Source: SR-FBR-E99 sp963732365
Lineage (GTDB): Bacteria > Bacteroidota > Bacteroidia > Bacteroidales > VadinHA17
Length of the DNA stretch: 64,000 nt
Reading direction: 5' to 3'
Assembly (NCBI GenBank): GCA_963732365.1
Contig: CAVSZC010000003.1
Span: 196,517-260,516, forward strand
Shown here: positions 1 to 8,966 of the stretch, in pieces
Position numbering within the stretch: the stretch's first letter is position 1
How the letters are laid out: each line of letters starts with the position of its first letter
Translations under genes and position numbers: made by a program
Notes under the pieces: model-generated
Seen by the model: only the letters and a program-made list of their open reading frames with translations
What the model was told of the DNA's origin: nothing
Database searches by the model: none

Positions 1-423
1 AGCATTATAAAGAATTATGCTGATGGGTTCCATCATGCAAAGGAAGAAAACATTCTATTCCCCCGGCTCGAAGAGAAGGGATTCAGTCCTCACCAGGGAC
101 CCGTAGCGGTAATGCTTGCCGAACACATCCAGGGGAGGGAATATGTAAAAGGAATGGCGGAGAATATTAAGCTCTGCAGGGAGGGAAATAAATCAGCCCT
201 GAAATATGTATACGCTAATATGTCAGGCTATATAACCCTGTTGCGCAATCATATTTCGAAGGAGAACAACATCCTTTTCCGTATGGCCGACAATGTTCTG
301 GCTCCTGAAGATCACGCACGTCTTCTGGACGAGTATGCCAGAGTTGAACCCGTCACCCCTCATGGTGGCGGAGTGACAGAATATATTTCCGAAATAGAAA
401 GACTTGATAACAGATATCAATAA
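1..423 (+). CDS. Hemerythrin-like (HHE) domain protein, 5' partial
   Basis: The reading frame is open from base 1, so the start lies outside the window. The visible 140 residues contain repeated His/Glu motifs typical of hemerythrin HHE helices: HHAKEENILFP near the left edge, AEHIQGREY next, and HISKENNILF in the second half. Proteins of this family bind a di-iron centre and serve in oxygen or NO sensing and in iron-sulfur repair (RIC/ScdA-like). The NO reductase begins 18 bases after the stop, so the two are probably co-transcribed and act together against nitric oxide. The motifs are visible; the NO role is inferred from the neighbour. Confidence 0.85.
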   Translation, partial: SIIKNYADGFHHAKEENILFPRLEEKGFSPHQGPVAVMLAEHIQGREYVKGMAENIKLCREGNKSALKYVYANMSGYITLLRNHISKENNILFRMADNVLAPEDHARLLDEYARVEPVTPHGGGVTEYISEIERLDNRYQ

Positions 424-441
424 ATTAATCCTAAAAATTAA

Positions 442-2685
442 ATGCCAATGACTACAAGAAATCTATGGATTGGCTTCCTGGCCGTCATGACTATCTCATT
501 TGCGGTGCTTCTCTATTTCGGAAGGGAGATTTACCGCCAGGCACCGCCGGTGCCCGACAAAGTTATTACCACCGAAGGTGTCACCCTGTTTACCGGGCAG
601 GATATCAGGGATGGACAGAATGTTTGGCAGTCGATGGGTGGCCAGGAGGTAGGTACCGTTTGGGGTCATGGCGCCTATCAGGCCCCGGACTGGAGTGCAG
701 ATTGGCTGCACAGGGAGGCTGTCTATATGCTGAACCAGCTGGCTCTTCAGAACCACAGTGTGCCATGGGACGCCCTTAAGACTGACACACAGGCATCACT
801 GAAGGTGCTTCTGCAGGATGAACTGAGAAAAAACAGCTTCGACCCGTCAACCGGAACGCTTACAGTCTCCCCCCTTCGTGCTGAGGCTATTGCTTCAAAC
901 AGCGAATACTACAGCAGCCTGTTTACAGATGACCCTCAGTTCGCCGGGCTTCGTGATGCATATGCCATTGCGGAAAACTCACTGAAGGACCCTGAGAGGG
1001 TGAGGCTGCTTAATGCCTTTTTCTTCTGGACCTCATGGTCATGTGTCACACAGCGTCCCGGTCAGGATATCACCTATACCAATAACTGGCCGGCTGAAGA
1101 GCTTGTCGGCAACAGGCCGACAGGTTCGCTGCTCTTGTGGACAGGCTTCAGTGTCATAATACTGATCGCCGGGATAGGGCTGATGGGATGGTTTTACGCC
1201 AGGCAACGTGACAGTGCGCCTGAACTGGTCCCGGCCTCATTCCCCCTGACGCACAAAGCACAGACACCTTCACAGATAGCCACTGTGAAGTATTTCTGGA
1301 TAGTGTCTCTCCTCCTCCTTGTTCAGGTGGCGATGGGAATTATCACCGCACATTATACCGTGGAGGGACAGGCATTATACGGCCTTCCGCTGGCCAAGAT
1401 TCTCCCCTACTCCATCTCACGTACCTGGCACATACAGATTGCCATCTTCTGGATAGCCACCTCATGGCTGGCAACAGGTTTGTATTATGCTCCCGCCATC
1501 TCCGGCCATGAGCCTAAATACCAGCGCCTGGGGGTGAATTTCCTTTTCATTGCACTTCTGATAATTGTCCTTGGCTCGCTTGCCGGACAGTGGATGGGTG
1601 TGATGCAGAAGCTCGGTCTTGTGCAGAACTTCTGGTTCGGTCACCAGGGATATGAATATGTTGACCTTGGGCGATTCTGGCAGCTCTTCCTATTCATAGG
1701 ACTCTTCATATGGCTTCTGCTGATGGGCAGGGCAATATGGCCGGCAATAAAAAAGAAATCTGACAGCCGCAACCTGCTCATTCTGTTTCTGATATCATCA
1801 ATTGCCATCGCAGCTTTTTACGGGGCCGGACTGATGTGGGGAAGACAGACCAACCTCGCAATGGCAGAATACTGGCGCTGGTGGGTGGTCCATCTCTGGG
1901 TTGAGGGTTTCTTTGAGGTATTTGCAGCCGTCGTAATGGCCTTCCTCTTCGTCAGACTGCAGTTGCTTAAGGCTGCCACGGCGACCGTGGCTGTCCTCTT
2001 TTCAACAATCGTATTCCTTTCCGGCGGTATACTGGGTACATTCCACCATCTCTATTTCACCGGGACACCCACAGCAGTGCTGGCACTCGGGGCTACATTC
2101 AGCGCCCTGGAGGTCGTTCCGCTGGTGATGATGGGCTTCGAGGCGTATGATAACCTGAAGCTGAGCCGGGGCGCCGAATGGATAAAAGCATATAAATGGC
2201 CTATATACAGCTTTATAGCTGTTGCATTCTGGAATCTAGTCGGAGCAGGGATATTCGGCTTCCTGATTAACCCTCCCATTGCCCTGTACTATATGCAGGG
2301 TCTGAATACCACACCAGTTCACGGACATACGGCACTTTTCGGCGTATACGGGATCCTGGGCATCGGCCTGATGCTTTTCGTTCTTCGTGACATGGATCAG
2401 AAGAGTGTATGGAAGGAGCCTGTGATAAAGTTTGCCTTCTGGGCTATTAACATAGGACTGGCCCTGATGGTGCTCCTGAGTGTTCTACCGGTAGGACTGG
2501 CACAGACCGTTGCCAGCGTACAGGAGGGTCTGTGGTATGCACGCTCGGCCGAATTTATGCAGCAGCCTCACATTGAGACATTCAGATGGCTCAGGACAAT
2601 CGGCGATACGATCTTCGCCGCCGGTACCGTCGCCCTGGCATGGTTCATATTCGGACTCAGGTTCGGATGGAGCATTAAGAAATAA
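442..2685 (+). CDS. norZ: Quinol-dependent nitric oxide reductase (qNor)
   Basis: The 747-residue protein matches the single-subunit qNor family, which reduces two NO to N2O with electrons from quinol at the inner membrane. An N-terminal membrane segment (about 10-28) is followed by a periplasmic domain to about residue 220 that carries no CxxCH heme motif, as expected for qNor. The NorB-type helical core then follows. Candidate heme b and FeB ligands are visible: H330 in RTWHIQ, H484 in VVHLWVEGFFEVF with nearby Glu 488 and 492, H535/H536 in TFHHLYF, and H627/H629 in PVHGHTALF. A start two codons later (448) is equally possible. A 12-bp hairpin terminator follows the stop. Confidence 0.95.
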   Translation: MPMTTRNLWIGFLAVMTISFAVLLYFGREIYRQAPPVPDKVITTEGVTLFTGQDIRDGQNVWQSMGGQEVGTVWGHGAYQAPDWSADWLHREAVYMLNQLALQNHSVPWDALKTDTQASLKVLLQDELRKNSFDPSTGTLTVSPLRAEAIASNSEYYSSLFTDDPQFAGLRDAYAIAENSLKDPERVRLLNAFFFWTSWSCVTQRPGQDITYTNNWPAEELVGNRPTGSLLLWTGFSVIILIAGIGLMGWFYARQRDSAPELVPASFPLTHKAQTPSQIATVKYFWIVSLLLLVQVAMGIITAHYTVEGQALYGLPLAKILPYSISRTWHIQIAIFWIATSWLATGLYYAPAISGHEPKYQRLGVNFLFIALLIIVLGSLAGQWMGVMQKLGLVQNFWFGHQGYEYVDLGRFWQLFLFIGLFIWLLLMGRAIWPAIKKKSDSRNLLILFLISSIAIAAFYGAGLMWGRQTNLAMAEYWRWWVVHLWVEGFFEVFAAVVMAFLFVRLQLLKAATATVAVLFSTIVFLSGGILGTFHHLYFTGTPTAVLALGATFSALEVVPLVMMGFEAYDNLKLSRGAEWIKAYKWPIYSFIAVAFWNLVGAGIFGFLINPPIALYYMQGLNTTPVHGHTALFGVYGILGIGLMLFVLRDMDQKSVWKEPVIKFAFWAINIGLALMVLLSVLPVGLAQTVASVQEGLWYARSAEFMQQPHIETFRWLRTIGDTIFAAGTVALAWFIFGLRFGWSIKK

Positions 2686-2709
2686 TCACTCAGTACCATA
2701 ACCTGAACT

Positions 2710-2741
2710 GCGTCCTGATGTTAAACTTCACATCAGGACGC
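2710..2741. terminator. Bidirectional terminator hairpin between qNor and GtrA
   Basis: A perfect 12-bp inverted repeat (GCGTCCTGATGT / ACATCAGGACGC) with an 8-base loop lies between two convergent genes. It ends 37 bases before the GtrA stop codon. There is only a short T-rich tail, so it may serve both strands. Confidence 0.8.
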
Positions 2742-2778
2742 AATCATTTTAGAATACCAGAAGTTAACGTAAAAGTGG

Positions 2779-3189
2779 TCAGGAGACAGGTACCCTTTTG
2801 AATACCCAGTGTCTCTGTAGCATATAATTGAACACAACCGAGACAATCATATCGGTAATGATCCGGCTGATCTTGTAGTCAATGTGAAAGAATGATGTAA
2901 TGTAATAAGTGCCGGACGCCTTGAGCAGGATACTGTTTATGACCACAACGGCAAACCTCAGCATTTGTATCTTTCCGTTGACCTTATATGTCAGCTCGCT
3001 GGAGTGAAATGTCCAGTACCTGTTCAGTGAGAAATTTACAAAAGCCCCAATAATTCCGCCGAATATGATGGATGTGGTGTAATGCAATCCGAAGAACTCC
3101 GTGAGAAGTATCATTACGGAGTAGTCAACCATTCCGCCGATGAATGCTGAAACCTGTGCCTTGCCGAACATGAACAGTCTATCTGACAT
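2779..3189 (-). CDS. GtrA family membrane protein
   Basis: A 136-residue protein with four predicted membrane helices and the GtrA-like pattern: an early Gly-rich first helix, FGGIIGAFVNFSLNRYWTF in the middle, and a late FNYMLQRHWVF that echoes it. GtrA proteins are thought to help move polyprenyl-linked sugars across the inner membrane. Its start overlaps the end of the upstream CDP-alcohol phosphatidyltransferase by 11 bases, so the two are translationally coupled. No glycosyltransferase lies nearby to name the sugar. Family assignment is firm; the substrate is unknown. Confidence 0.85.
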   Translation of the reverse strand: MSDRLFMFGKAQVSAFIGGMVDYSVMILLTEFFGLHYTTSIIFGGIIGAFVNFSLNRYWTFHSSELTYKVNGKIQMLRFAVVVINSILLKASGTYYITSFFHIDYKISRIITDMIVSVVFNYMLQRHWVFKRVPVS

Positions 3190-3892
3190 CGGAGTCTTTT
3201 AGATTGTTTTCCTTTTCAGCAATATCCTTTTCATCTGCCATGCGGATCAGCTTTATGGTGTCCTTGATGTCAATGATAAATAGCAGGAGGCAGGCCACAG
3301 CACCAGCATACAGTATAGCATCTTTTACAAAAACCTCGGCTATCAGTATTGCCGAGATAATTATTCGCAGTTCTGTCGGGCCAAGGATGCCCGAGTCAAT
3401 GGTGTAGTCTCCGGTAACCCTGTATCTCACGAGGGCAACTATCATCGCCCATCCGTAAAGAACGACAAAGCCCGACCCCACCATTTCCCATTGGTCCGGA
3501 GCATAGAAGACATAACCCCATCCGAGTATGATGGTGCTTATCCAGTCTATTGAAAGGTCGAGGGAAAACCCGTACCACTTCCTCGGTTTGTTGCGGTAAT
3601 AGGCCAGCCTCCCGTCAAGGGAGTCGCCGAACCAGTTTATGGCGAAGCCTGCCACGCCCAGAAGCAGGAAACCCCTGTGATAAAATGTCGCCAGCACGAA
3701 ACCGGAGAATGTTATCATGGTTCCGATAAAACCGAGAAAAGTTAGCATATCGGACGTTGTCCATGACGGGATGCGCTGAAGGAAGAATGCGATAGTCCTC
3801 TGCTCATAATTCTTCAGCAGGTTGGTCCTCCTCCTGTCAGTCGAAATACGCTTGACTATTTCCCTTATTTCGTCAGATATTGGTTTTCTCAT
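3179..3892 (-). CDS. CDP-alcohol phosphatidyltransferase family protein
   Basis: A 237-residue integral membrane enzyme. The family signature D-x2-D-G-x2-A...G-x3-D-x3-D is present with all four catalytic or metal-binding Asp: D90, D93 and G94, then G108, D112 and D116. The usual Arg of the AR pair is Tyr here (A97-Y98), a variation worth noting. The family joins a CDP-activated alcohol to an acceptor such as inositol, glycerol phosphate or archaetidyl groups. The extended N-terminus (about 45 residues) is charged and cytoplasmic. It overlaps the GtrA gene by 11 bases and heads that operon. The acceptor cannot be told from sequence. Confidence 0.85.
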   Translation of the reverse strand: MRKPISDEIREIVKRISTDRRRTNLLKNYEQRTIAFFLQRIPSWTTSDMLTFLGFIGTMITFSGFVLATFYHRGFLLLGVAGFAINWFGDSLDGRLAYYRNKPRKWYGFSLDLSIDWISTIILGWGYVFYAPDQWEMVGSGFVVLYGWAMIVALVRYRVTGDYTIDSGILGPTELRIIISAILIAEVFVKDAILYAGAVACLLLFIIDIKDTIKLIRMADEKDIAEKENNLKDSDVR

Positions 3893-4163
3893 TTTTAAAA
3901 GACAGCCTCCGGCAGACTCCTAAGCGCAATATACTACACTTTGCCATTGATAAAGACTGCGAAATTCACAATTTATTACCAAACTAACTAAAACATTTCA
4001 CCCAGATTAAACAGATATCATTTCAATGGTCGTGCTGTCTTGCGGTCTTGCAATCATGCGGCCAGGCATTGCCTGAGGTAAGGGCCCTGCCATTGTGACC
4101 TTGCAGACGGTTCAACACCGGAGGGTATCACACTGACATGAACACAGGTTACTATCATGACTT

Positions 4164-6056
4164 TTACTTCCTGAACCTGACTTTTGTTCCAGCCTCATAC
4201 AGCCTGCGGCTTGTCTCCCTTAACCCTTCAACCGGCAGTTTCACAACCTTTCTGTCATAAGTCATGAGCCCGTTCGTTTCAATCTCCACATCTGTTGTCT
4301 GTGTATAGATTGCTGCTGAGAGACCTCTGTCAATGAATCGGATTATCTGGTCAAGATAACCTGAATAGGTCATGAAGAGAGTGTCAGCACTCCTGAAGCT
4401 CTTGTAGCCCCAGTTATTCTTTTCGAGCCATGTGTGACCCTCGAGCGGAAGACCGAGTCCTCCGAATTCGCCCAAGCACCAGCAGCCTGTTTTTTTCCGA
4501 AAATCTCAGGTTTTGGCATCACCGGTCCGGGATAGTTATGCACGTCGAGTATGTCACCCACATCATGGAAGTTGCCCCCGCTGGCGCTGTTGACCAGTCT
4601 TGACGGATCCTTCTCCTTCGTCCATTGTGTTATCTCCGCCGTTTTGAACTGTCCCCACGCCTCGTTGAACGGAACCCACACAACAATGCTGGGGAAATTG
4701 TAGAGGCAGTCCATGATGGCATTCCATTCCGTTTTGTAGATCTTCTCCGAGACTTCAGACCTGCTCTTGTCTGAGCCCCCCTCCATTCCCGGCTTGTCAT
4801 TCCACCGGTGACCTCCAAGGTCGCCACTGGGCATGTCCTGCCACACCAGCATGCCTGTACGGTCACAGTGGTAATACCACCTCGCCGGTTCTACCTTCAC
4901 ATGCTTGCGGATCATGTTGAATCCCATCTCCTTCGTCTTCACCACATCAAAGAGCAGAGCATTATCGGTGGGTGCTGTGTACAAACCGTCCGGCCACCAT
5001 CCCTGGTCCAGCGTGCCATACTGGAACATGAAGCGGTTGTTGAGCATTATTCTCAACACGCCGTTGACATCAGGCTCCACAGATATCTTGCGCATGGCAA
5101 AATAGCTCTTTACCTCATCGGTGACTTTCCCTTTCCTTACAAGCGAAATGTTAAGATCATAAAGAAAAGGATCATCAGGAGACCATAGTCTGGGATTGTC
5201 AACAGGGAGCTTTATCTCCGTCCCCTCCGGCGCCTCCGCCGCAGAAAGGGTGTTTGTACCGTCAATTATCTTAACGCGGACTATGTCTCCCGGCTCCGGA
5301 TTCTCAACCTTGACGGAGATCGTAACACTTTTTGTTGTCAATATCAGGAAGATGCCGTGTTGATGAAATATAAGACGAAGGCACCGCCTCAAGCCATACC
5401 GTCTGCCAGATACCAGTCACCGAAGTATACCATATGCCCTCCGGCTTACTGACCTGCTTCCCCCTTGGCTGCGGACCCCGGTCAACAGGGTCAGCGACCC
5501 TGACATCAAGCTGATGACTTCCTCCGCTCCTGACATGAGGCGTAATATCAACATAAAACGGATCATACCCTCCGCTGTGTGTGAGTACTTTTTTGCCGTC
5601 AATAAATATATCGCTCTCCCAGTCAACGGCCCCGAAATGGAGCAGGATCGTCTTACCCTTCATAGCCTTCGGTACAGTGAAACGGGTACGGTACCATAAT
5701 ACACTGTCAATACCCACTTTCCTGGCTACCCCTGACAGCGAAGACTCGACCGCGAACGGAACAAGTATTCTGCCTTCAAACTGTGCCGGCACGGCAGAGT
5801 TGATCGGGACGATAGCATAATCCCACAGTCCGTTAAGGCTCATCCAGAGATCCCTTTCCATCTGCGGCCTGGGATAGTCCGGCAGCGGCCTGACTGGGTC
5901 GATCGAATCAGCCCAGACGGTTCGTATCTTATCCCCGGCAGGCTTCCAGGTTGCGACCTGTCCTGCTGCTGCCAGGGAGAAGAGAAGAAATATCAATGAA
6001 GGAAAAACCCATGATCTTATACTTAAGGCACCTTCCCGCGCCAGAATCATTTTCAT
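4164..6056 (-). pseudogene. GH2 beta-galactosidase/beta-glucuronidase-like, two frameshifts
   Basis: A secreted glycoside hydrolase family 2 protein of about 630 residues, split over three frames. The first part (6056 to about 5345) has a signal peptide and the sugar-binding jelly-roll (MERDLWMSLNGLWDYAI). The middle part (about 5345 to 4490) has the Ig-like domain and the TIM-barrel acid/base motif VPFNEAWGQF. The last part has the nucleophile region LGEFGGLGLP. The first shift falls at an AAAAA run near 5337-5341 and the second near 4479-4484 (GGTGCTT). Each is repaired by removing one base. All catalytic motifs survive, so the damage is recent or a sequencing error. The substrate is unknown. 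Confidence 0.85.
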
Positions 6057-6111
6057 AATTGATATCAGGTTGTTGTCTTGTTGGATAAATGTAGTAAATA
6101 ATCTGAATCAA

Positions 6112-8481
6112 TCATTCCGTTTTTATTGAATTTGCCGGGTTCATAACCGCCGCCTGGCATGCCTTGTAGCTGATGGTGGCGAAGGTGATGACCAGTGTAA
6201 TCACCCCGGCCAATATGAACACCATTGCTCCCAGAGTCGTCCTGTAGACATAATTTGACAGCCAGTGGCTCATGAAGTAATAGGCAACGGGGAAGGCAAT
6301 AACAATCGAAATCACCACCAGAATGAGAAAATCTTTTGAAATAAGCCTGAGTATCGTCCCCTCGTCAGCACCGAAGACCTTTCTGATTCCAACCTCCTTT
6401 GTGCGCTGTTCAACCATATATGATGCCAGTCCGAACAGCCCCAGGCATGCGATCAGTATCGCCAGTATGGTGAAGAGAGTGAAGATAAGTCCGCGCTTCT
6501 CATCAGCCTCGAACTGCCTGTTAAAACGCTCCGACAGGAAAGTATAGGTAAAGGGCTGGTCAGGGAACACCTCCTTCCATGTCGTCTCTATGAAGCTCAG
6601 CGTCTCGTCAACGTTCTCCCCGCTGAGCTTAATATATACCACGTTATTCAGTGGACGGGTGACAAGTAGTAATGATTCTATCTCATTGTACATCCCGGTC
6701 TGGTGATAATCCTTCATTACGCCAATGACCCTGGCCCTGATGGTGTTCTCATCCCCGAGCTCAACTTTCTTGCCGATGGCCTCGGTCCATCCCATCCGTT
6801 TGACGAAAGTCTCGTTCACAACTACTCCTGTCAGTGTATCAGAAGGCATATCCTCCTGAAACTCTCTTCCTTCCGCCATTTTAATTCCCAGCGTCTCGAT
6901 AAAGTCATAGTCGACAACTGCGAAGTTGATTCCGCGGGAGGACATGCCCTGGTCAGTTTCAACATTGAAAAGGACTTTGCCGGAACCCTCCCCGACGGGT
7001 GTATTGGTTCCTCCCACAAATTTAATGTCAGGATTTTCCCTGAGGGCCTGTTTAAGAACCGGATATTTACTGGCCATCGGACCGTTAAGCTGAAGGCCCA
7101 CCACATTTTCCTGGTCAAATCCCTGGTCCATGGTCTTGAGATAGTTCAGCTGCCTGAAGACCACCAGGGTACATATTATCATTATTACAGAAACTGTGAA
7201 CTGAATGACTACCAGCACCTTCCTGAACAGGCTTCCGGCTGAGCCCTGTGTTATCTCACCCTTTAGCACGGTGACCGGACTGAACCTTGAAAGGAAGAAG
7301 GCAGGGTAGCTTCCTCCCAGAATCCCGACAACGAGAATAACGGCCAGCAGGGAAATCAGCACTACCGGGCTGTGGATAACCTGAAGGTCAAAGTTCTTTC
7401 CTGCCAGAAGGTTGAATTTAGGCAATAATGCCACCAATATCAACATGCTAATTATCAGTGATATAACTGTAAATATCGTTGATTCTGAAATGAACTGAAG
7501 CACCAGAAGGCTTCTGCGTGAGCCAACCACTTTCCTGAGGCCCACCTCGCGTGCCCGTCTCGATGATCTGGCTGTAGCCAGGTTCATGTAATTCATTGCG
7601 GCAATAAGGACCAGGAAAATGGCAACGATAGCAAAAATATAGACATATGTAATACTTCCTGTCGGCTCAGGCTCGTTGGCATTGGTTGAATAAAGATGGA
7701 TCCTGGTTATCGGTTCAAGAATGTACTCAATTTTTATGTTCAGGGAGCCAAAGATGGACTCCATGTGGGCAGCATACATGCCCTGCATCTTCTCCTCAAA
7801 TGCCTTTACATCAAAATCTGCAGGAAAGAGGAGATATGTGAAGACACCAAAGTTCCCCCATGATCCCAGCTGTGCCGGCAGGTTTTTTCGTGAGGCAAGG
7901 GCATCAAAGCGGAAATGTGAATTAAAGGGGACATCCTCAATCACCCCTGTCACTTCAAAGACTGTAGTGCCAGTGGTGAGTGTCTTTCCGATCGGGTCAC
8001 CGGTCCCGAAATACCTCCTGGCGACCTTCTCGGTAAGTATTATTTTGCCGGGTTCACGGAGGGCGGAGACAACCTCACCCTGTAAGACCTTGTAAGTGAA
8101 TATGTCAAAGAGGGTTGAGTCTGCATAGAAGAATCCTTCTTCATTGAATTCGGTCTCTTCATATTTGTATACGGCGCGCGGCATGTTTATGAACCGTACA
8201 AACGCCTGCACCTCAGGATAATCCTGCACGACCTGCGGTCCGAAGGGTATCTGTGCAACAATCCAGGTGAACTGATCATCAGGCTCGGTGATCTTCGAAG
8301 AAACCCTGTATATCCGGTCAGCTTTCTCATGATGACGGTCATAGCTTACCTCGTCAGAGACGTAAATTATCAGGAACATTGCGCTTGCAATACCCATAGA
8401 GAGACCCAGTATGTTCAATATGCTGTAACCGGGATGTTTCAGAATGTGTCTGAATGCTGCAGTAATGAGATTTTTAATCAT
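6112..8481 (-). CDS. ABC transporter permease, double FtsX/MacB type (permease 1)
   Basis: A 789-residue inner-membrane permease. Layout: a first membrane helix (about 20-42), a periplasmic MacB-like core domain, a three-helix FtsX domain whose loop reads RAREVGLRKVVGS (about 305-318), a second periplasmic domain, and a second FtsX domain beginning RTKEVGIRKVFGADEG (about 690-706). These RK-G loops are where the ATPase docks in the MacB/LolCE class. The family moves lipoproteins, peptides or other envelope substrates mechanically rather than through a channel. No ATPase is adjacent. REP-like palindromes and then the divergent tolC operon lie upstream. The substrate is not predictable. Confidence 0.92.
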   Translation of the reverse strand: MIKNLITAAFRHILKHPGYSILNILGLSMGIASAMFLIIYVSDEVSYDRHHEKADRIYRVSSKITEPDDQFTWIVAQIPFGPQVVQDYPEVQAFVRFINMPRAVYKYEETEFNEEGFFYADSTLFDIFTYKVLQGEVVSALREPGKIILTEKVARRYFGTGDPIGKTLTTGTTVFEVTGVIEDVPFNSHFRFDALASRKNLPAQLGSWGNFGVFTYLLFPADFDVKAFEEKMQGMYAAHMESIFGSLNIKIEYILEPITRIHLYSTNANEPEPTGSITYVYIFAIVAIFLVLIAAMNYMNLATARSSRRAREVGLRKVVGSRRSLLVLQFISESTIFTVISLIISMLILVALLPKFNLLAGKNFDLQVIHSPVVLISLLAVILVVGILGGSYPAFFLSRFSPVTVLKGEITQGSAGSLFRKVLVVIQFTVSVIMIICTLVVFRQLNYLKTMDQGFDQENVVGLQLNGPMASKYPVLKQALRENPDIKFVGGTNTPVGEGSGKVLFNVETDQGMSSRGINFAVVDYDFIETLGIKMAEGREFQEDMPSDTLTGVVVNETFVKRMGWTEAIGKKVELGDENTIRARVIGVMKDYHQTGMYNEIESLLLVTRPLNNVVYIKLSGENVDETLSFIETTWKEVFPDQPFTYTFLSERFNRQFEADEKRGLIFTLFTILAILIACLGLFGLASYMVEQRTKEVGIRKVFGADEGTILRLISKDFLILVVISIVIAFPVAYYFMSHWLSNYVYRTTLGAMVFILAGVITLVITFATISYKACQAAVMNPANSIKTE

Positions 8482-8526
8482 TGGGGATATTTTAGGCAGT
8501 ATATGTTAATAGTTCTCAGAAAACTT

Positions 8527-8690
8527 CAGGTCGCTCCTACAGTTTTTAAATTATCATAATTCTTCTATCTGCAGACAGGTCACTCCTGTCGAATATGGTT
8601 TACTGAAGTCCCGTCAGGGACGACCTGCCTGTAGAAAAAAGTCATTAACAACAGAATGAGCCCCGTAGGGGCGACCTGTATGTTAGTATC
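8527..8690. repeat. REP-like palindromic repeat cluster
   Basis: Four related short units lie in the gap between permease 1 and tolC. Two on the plus strand are hairpins followed by GACCTG: GTCCC-GTCA-GGGAC at 8608-8621 and GCCCC-GTA-GGGGC at 8660-8672. Two more (CAGGTCGCTCCTACAG at about 8527, CAGGTCACTCCTG at about 8576) carry the same core in the opposite direction. No protein is encoded here. Such units recur in Bacteroidetes genomes and may mark mRNA ends or transposase-mobilised repeats. Confidence 0.7.
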
Positions 8691-8831
8691 ATTAAAGTTA
8701 ATATTATAGTCCATAAGAATGATACGTAGTCGTACCCTCTGTTTAATCTATGGAAAAGACGGAATAATATTCCTGATGTTACACAATTTATAGTGCCGTT
8801 AACAGGAATTTAACAAAAAAAAGAAAGCAAC

Positions 8832-8870
8832 TGTAAAATTAATTTACATTATATGTCTATTTATTTTACA
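8832..8870. promoter_or_regulatory. Tandem palindromic activator sites upstream of tolC
   Basis: Two 17-bp palindromes, TGTAAAATTAATTTACA (8832-8848) and TGTCTATTTATTTTACA (8854-8870), have centres 22 bp apart, about two helical turns. They lie 54 to 92 bp upstream of the -24 box of the sigma-54-like promoter. Placement and spacing fit upstream activating sequences for an NtrC-class regulator, and such a regulator is encoded at 17055-18428. The binding is inferred. Confidence 0.6.
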
Positions 8871-8923
8871 CTCCCACTACACTGCATTATTGTATCTATC
8901 TGATTCAATTTACCTTATGTCTA

Positions 8924-8940
8924 TGGCACAATCCTTGGAA
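8924..8940 (+). promoter_or_regulatory. Sigma-54 (-24/-12) promoter for the tolC operon
   Basis: TGGCAC-N5-TTGGA matches the sigma-54 consensus TGGCAC-N5-TTGCA. The GG of the -24 box and the -12 box have exact 12-bp spacing; only the C of TTGC differs. The predicted transcript start is near 8950, giving a leader of about 17 bases before the ATG at 8967. Confidence 0.65.
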
Positions 8941-8966
8941 TATACAATAAAAACCGGAAATCGTCT

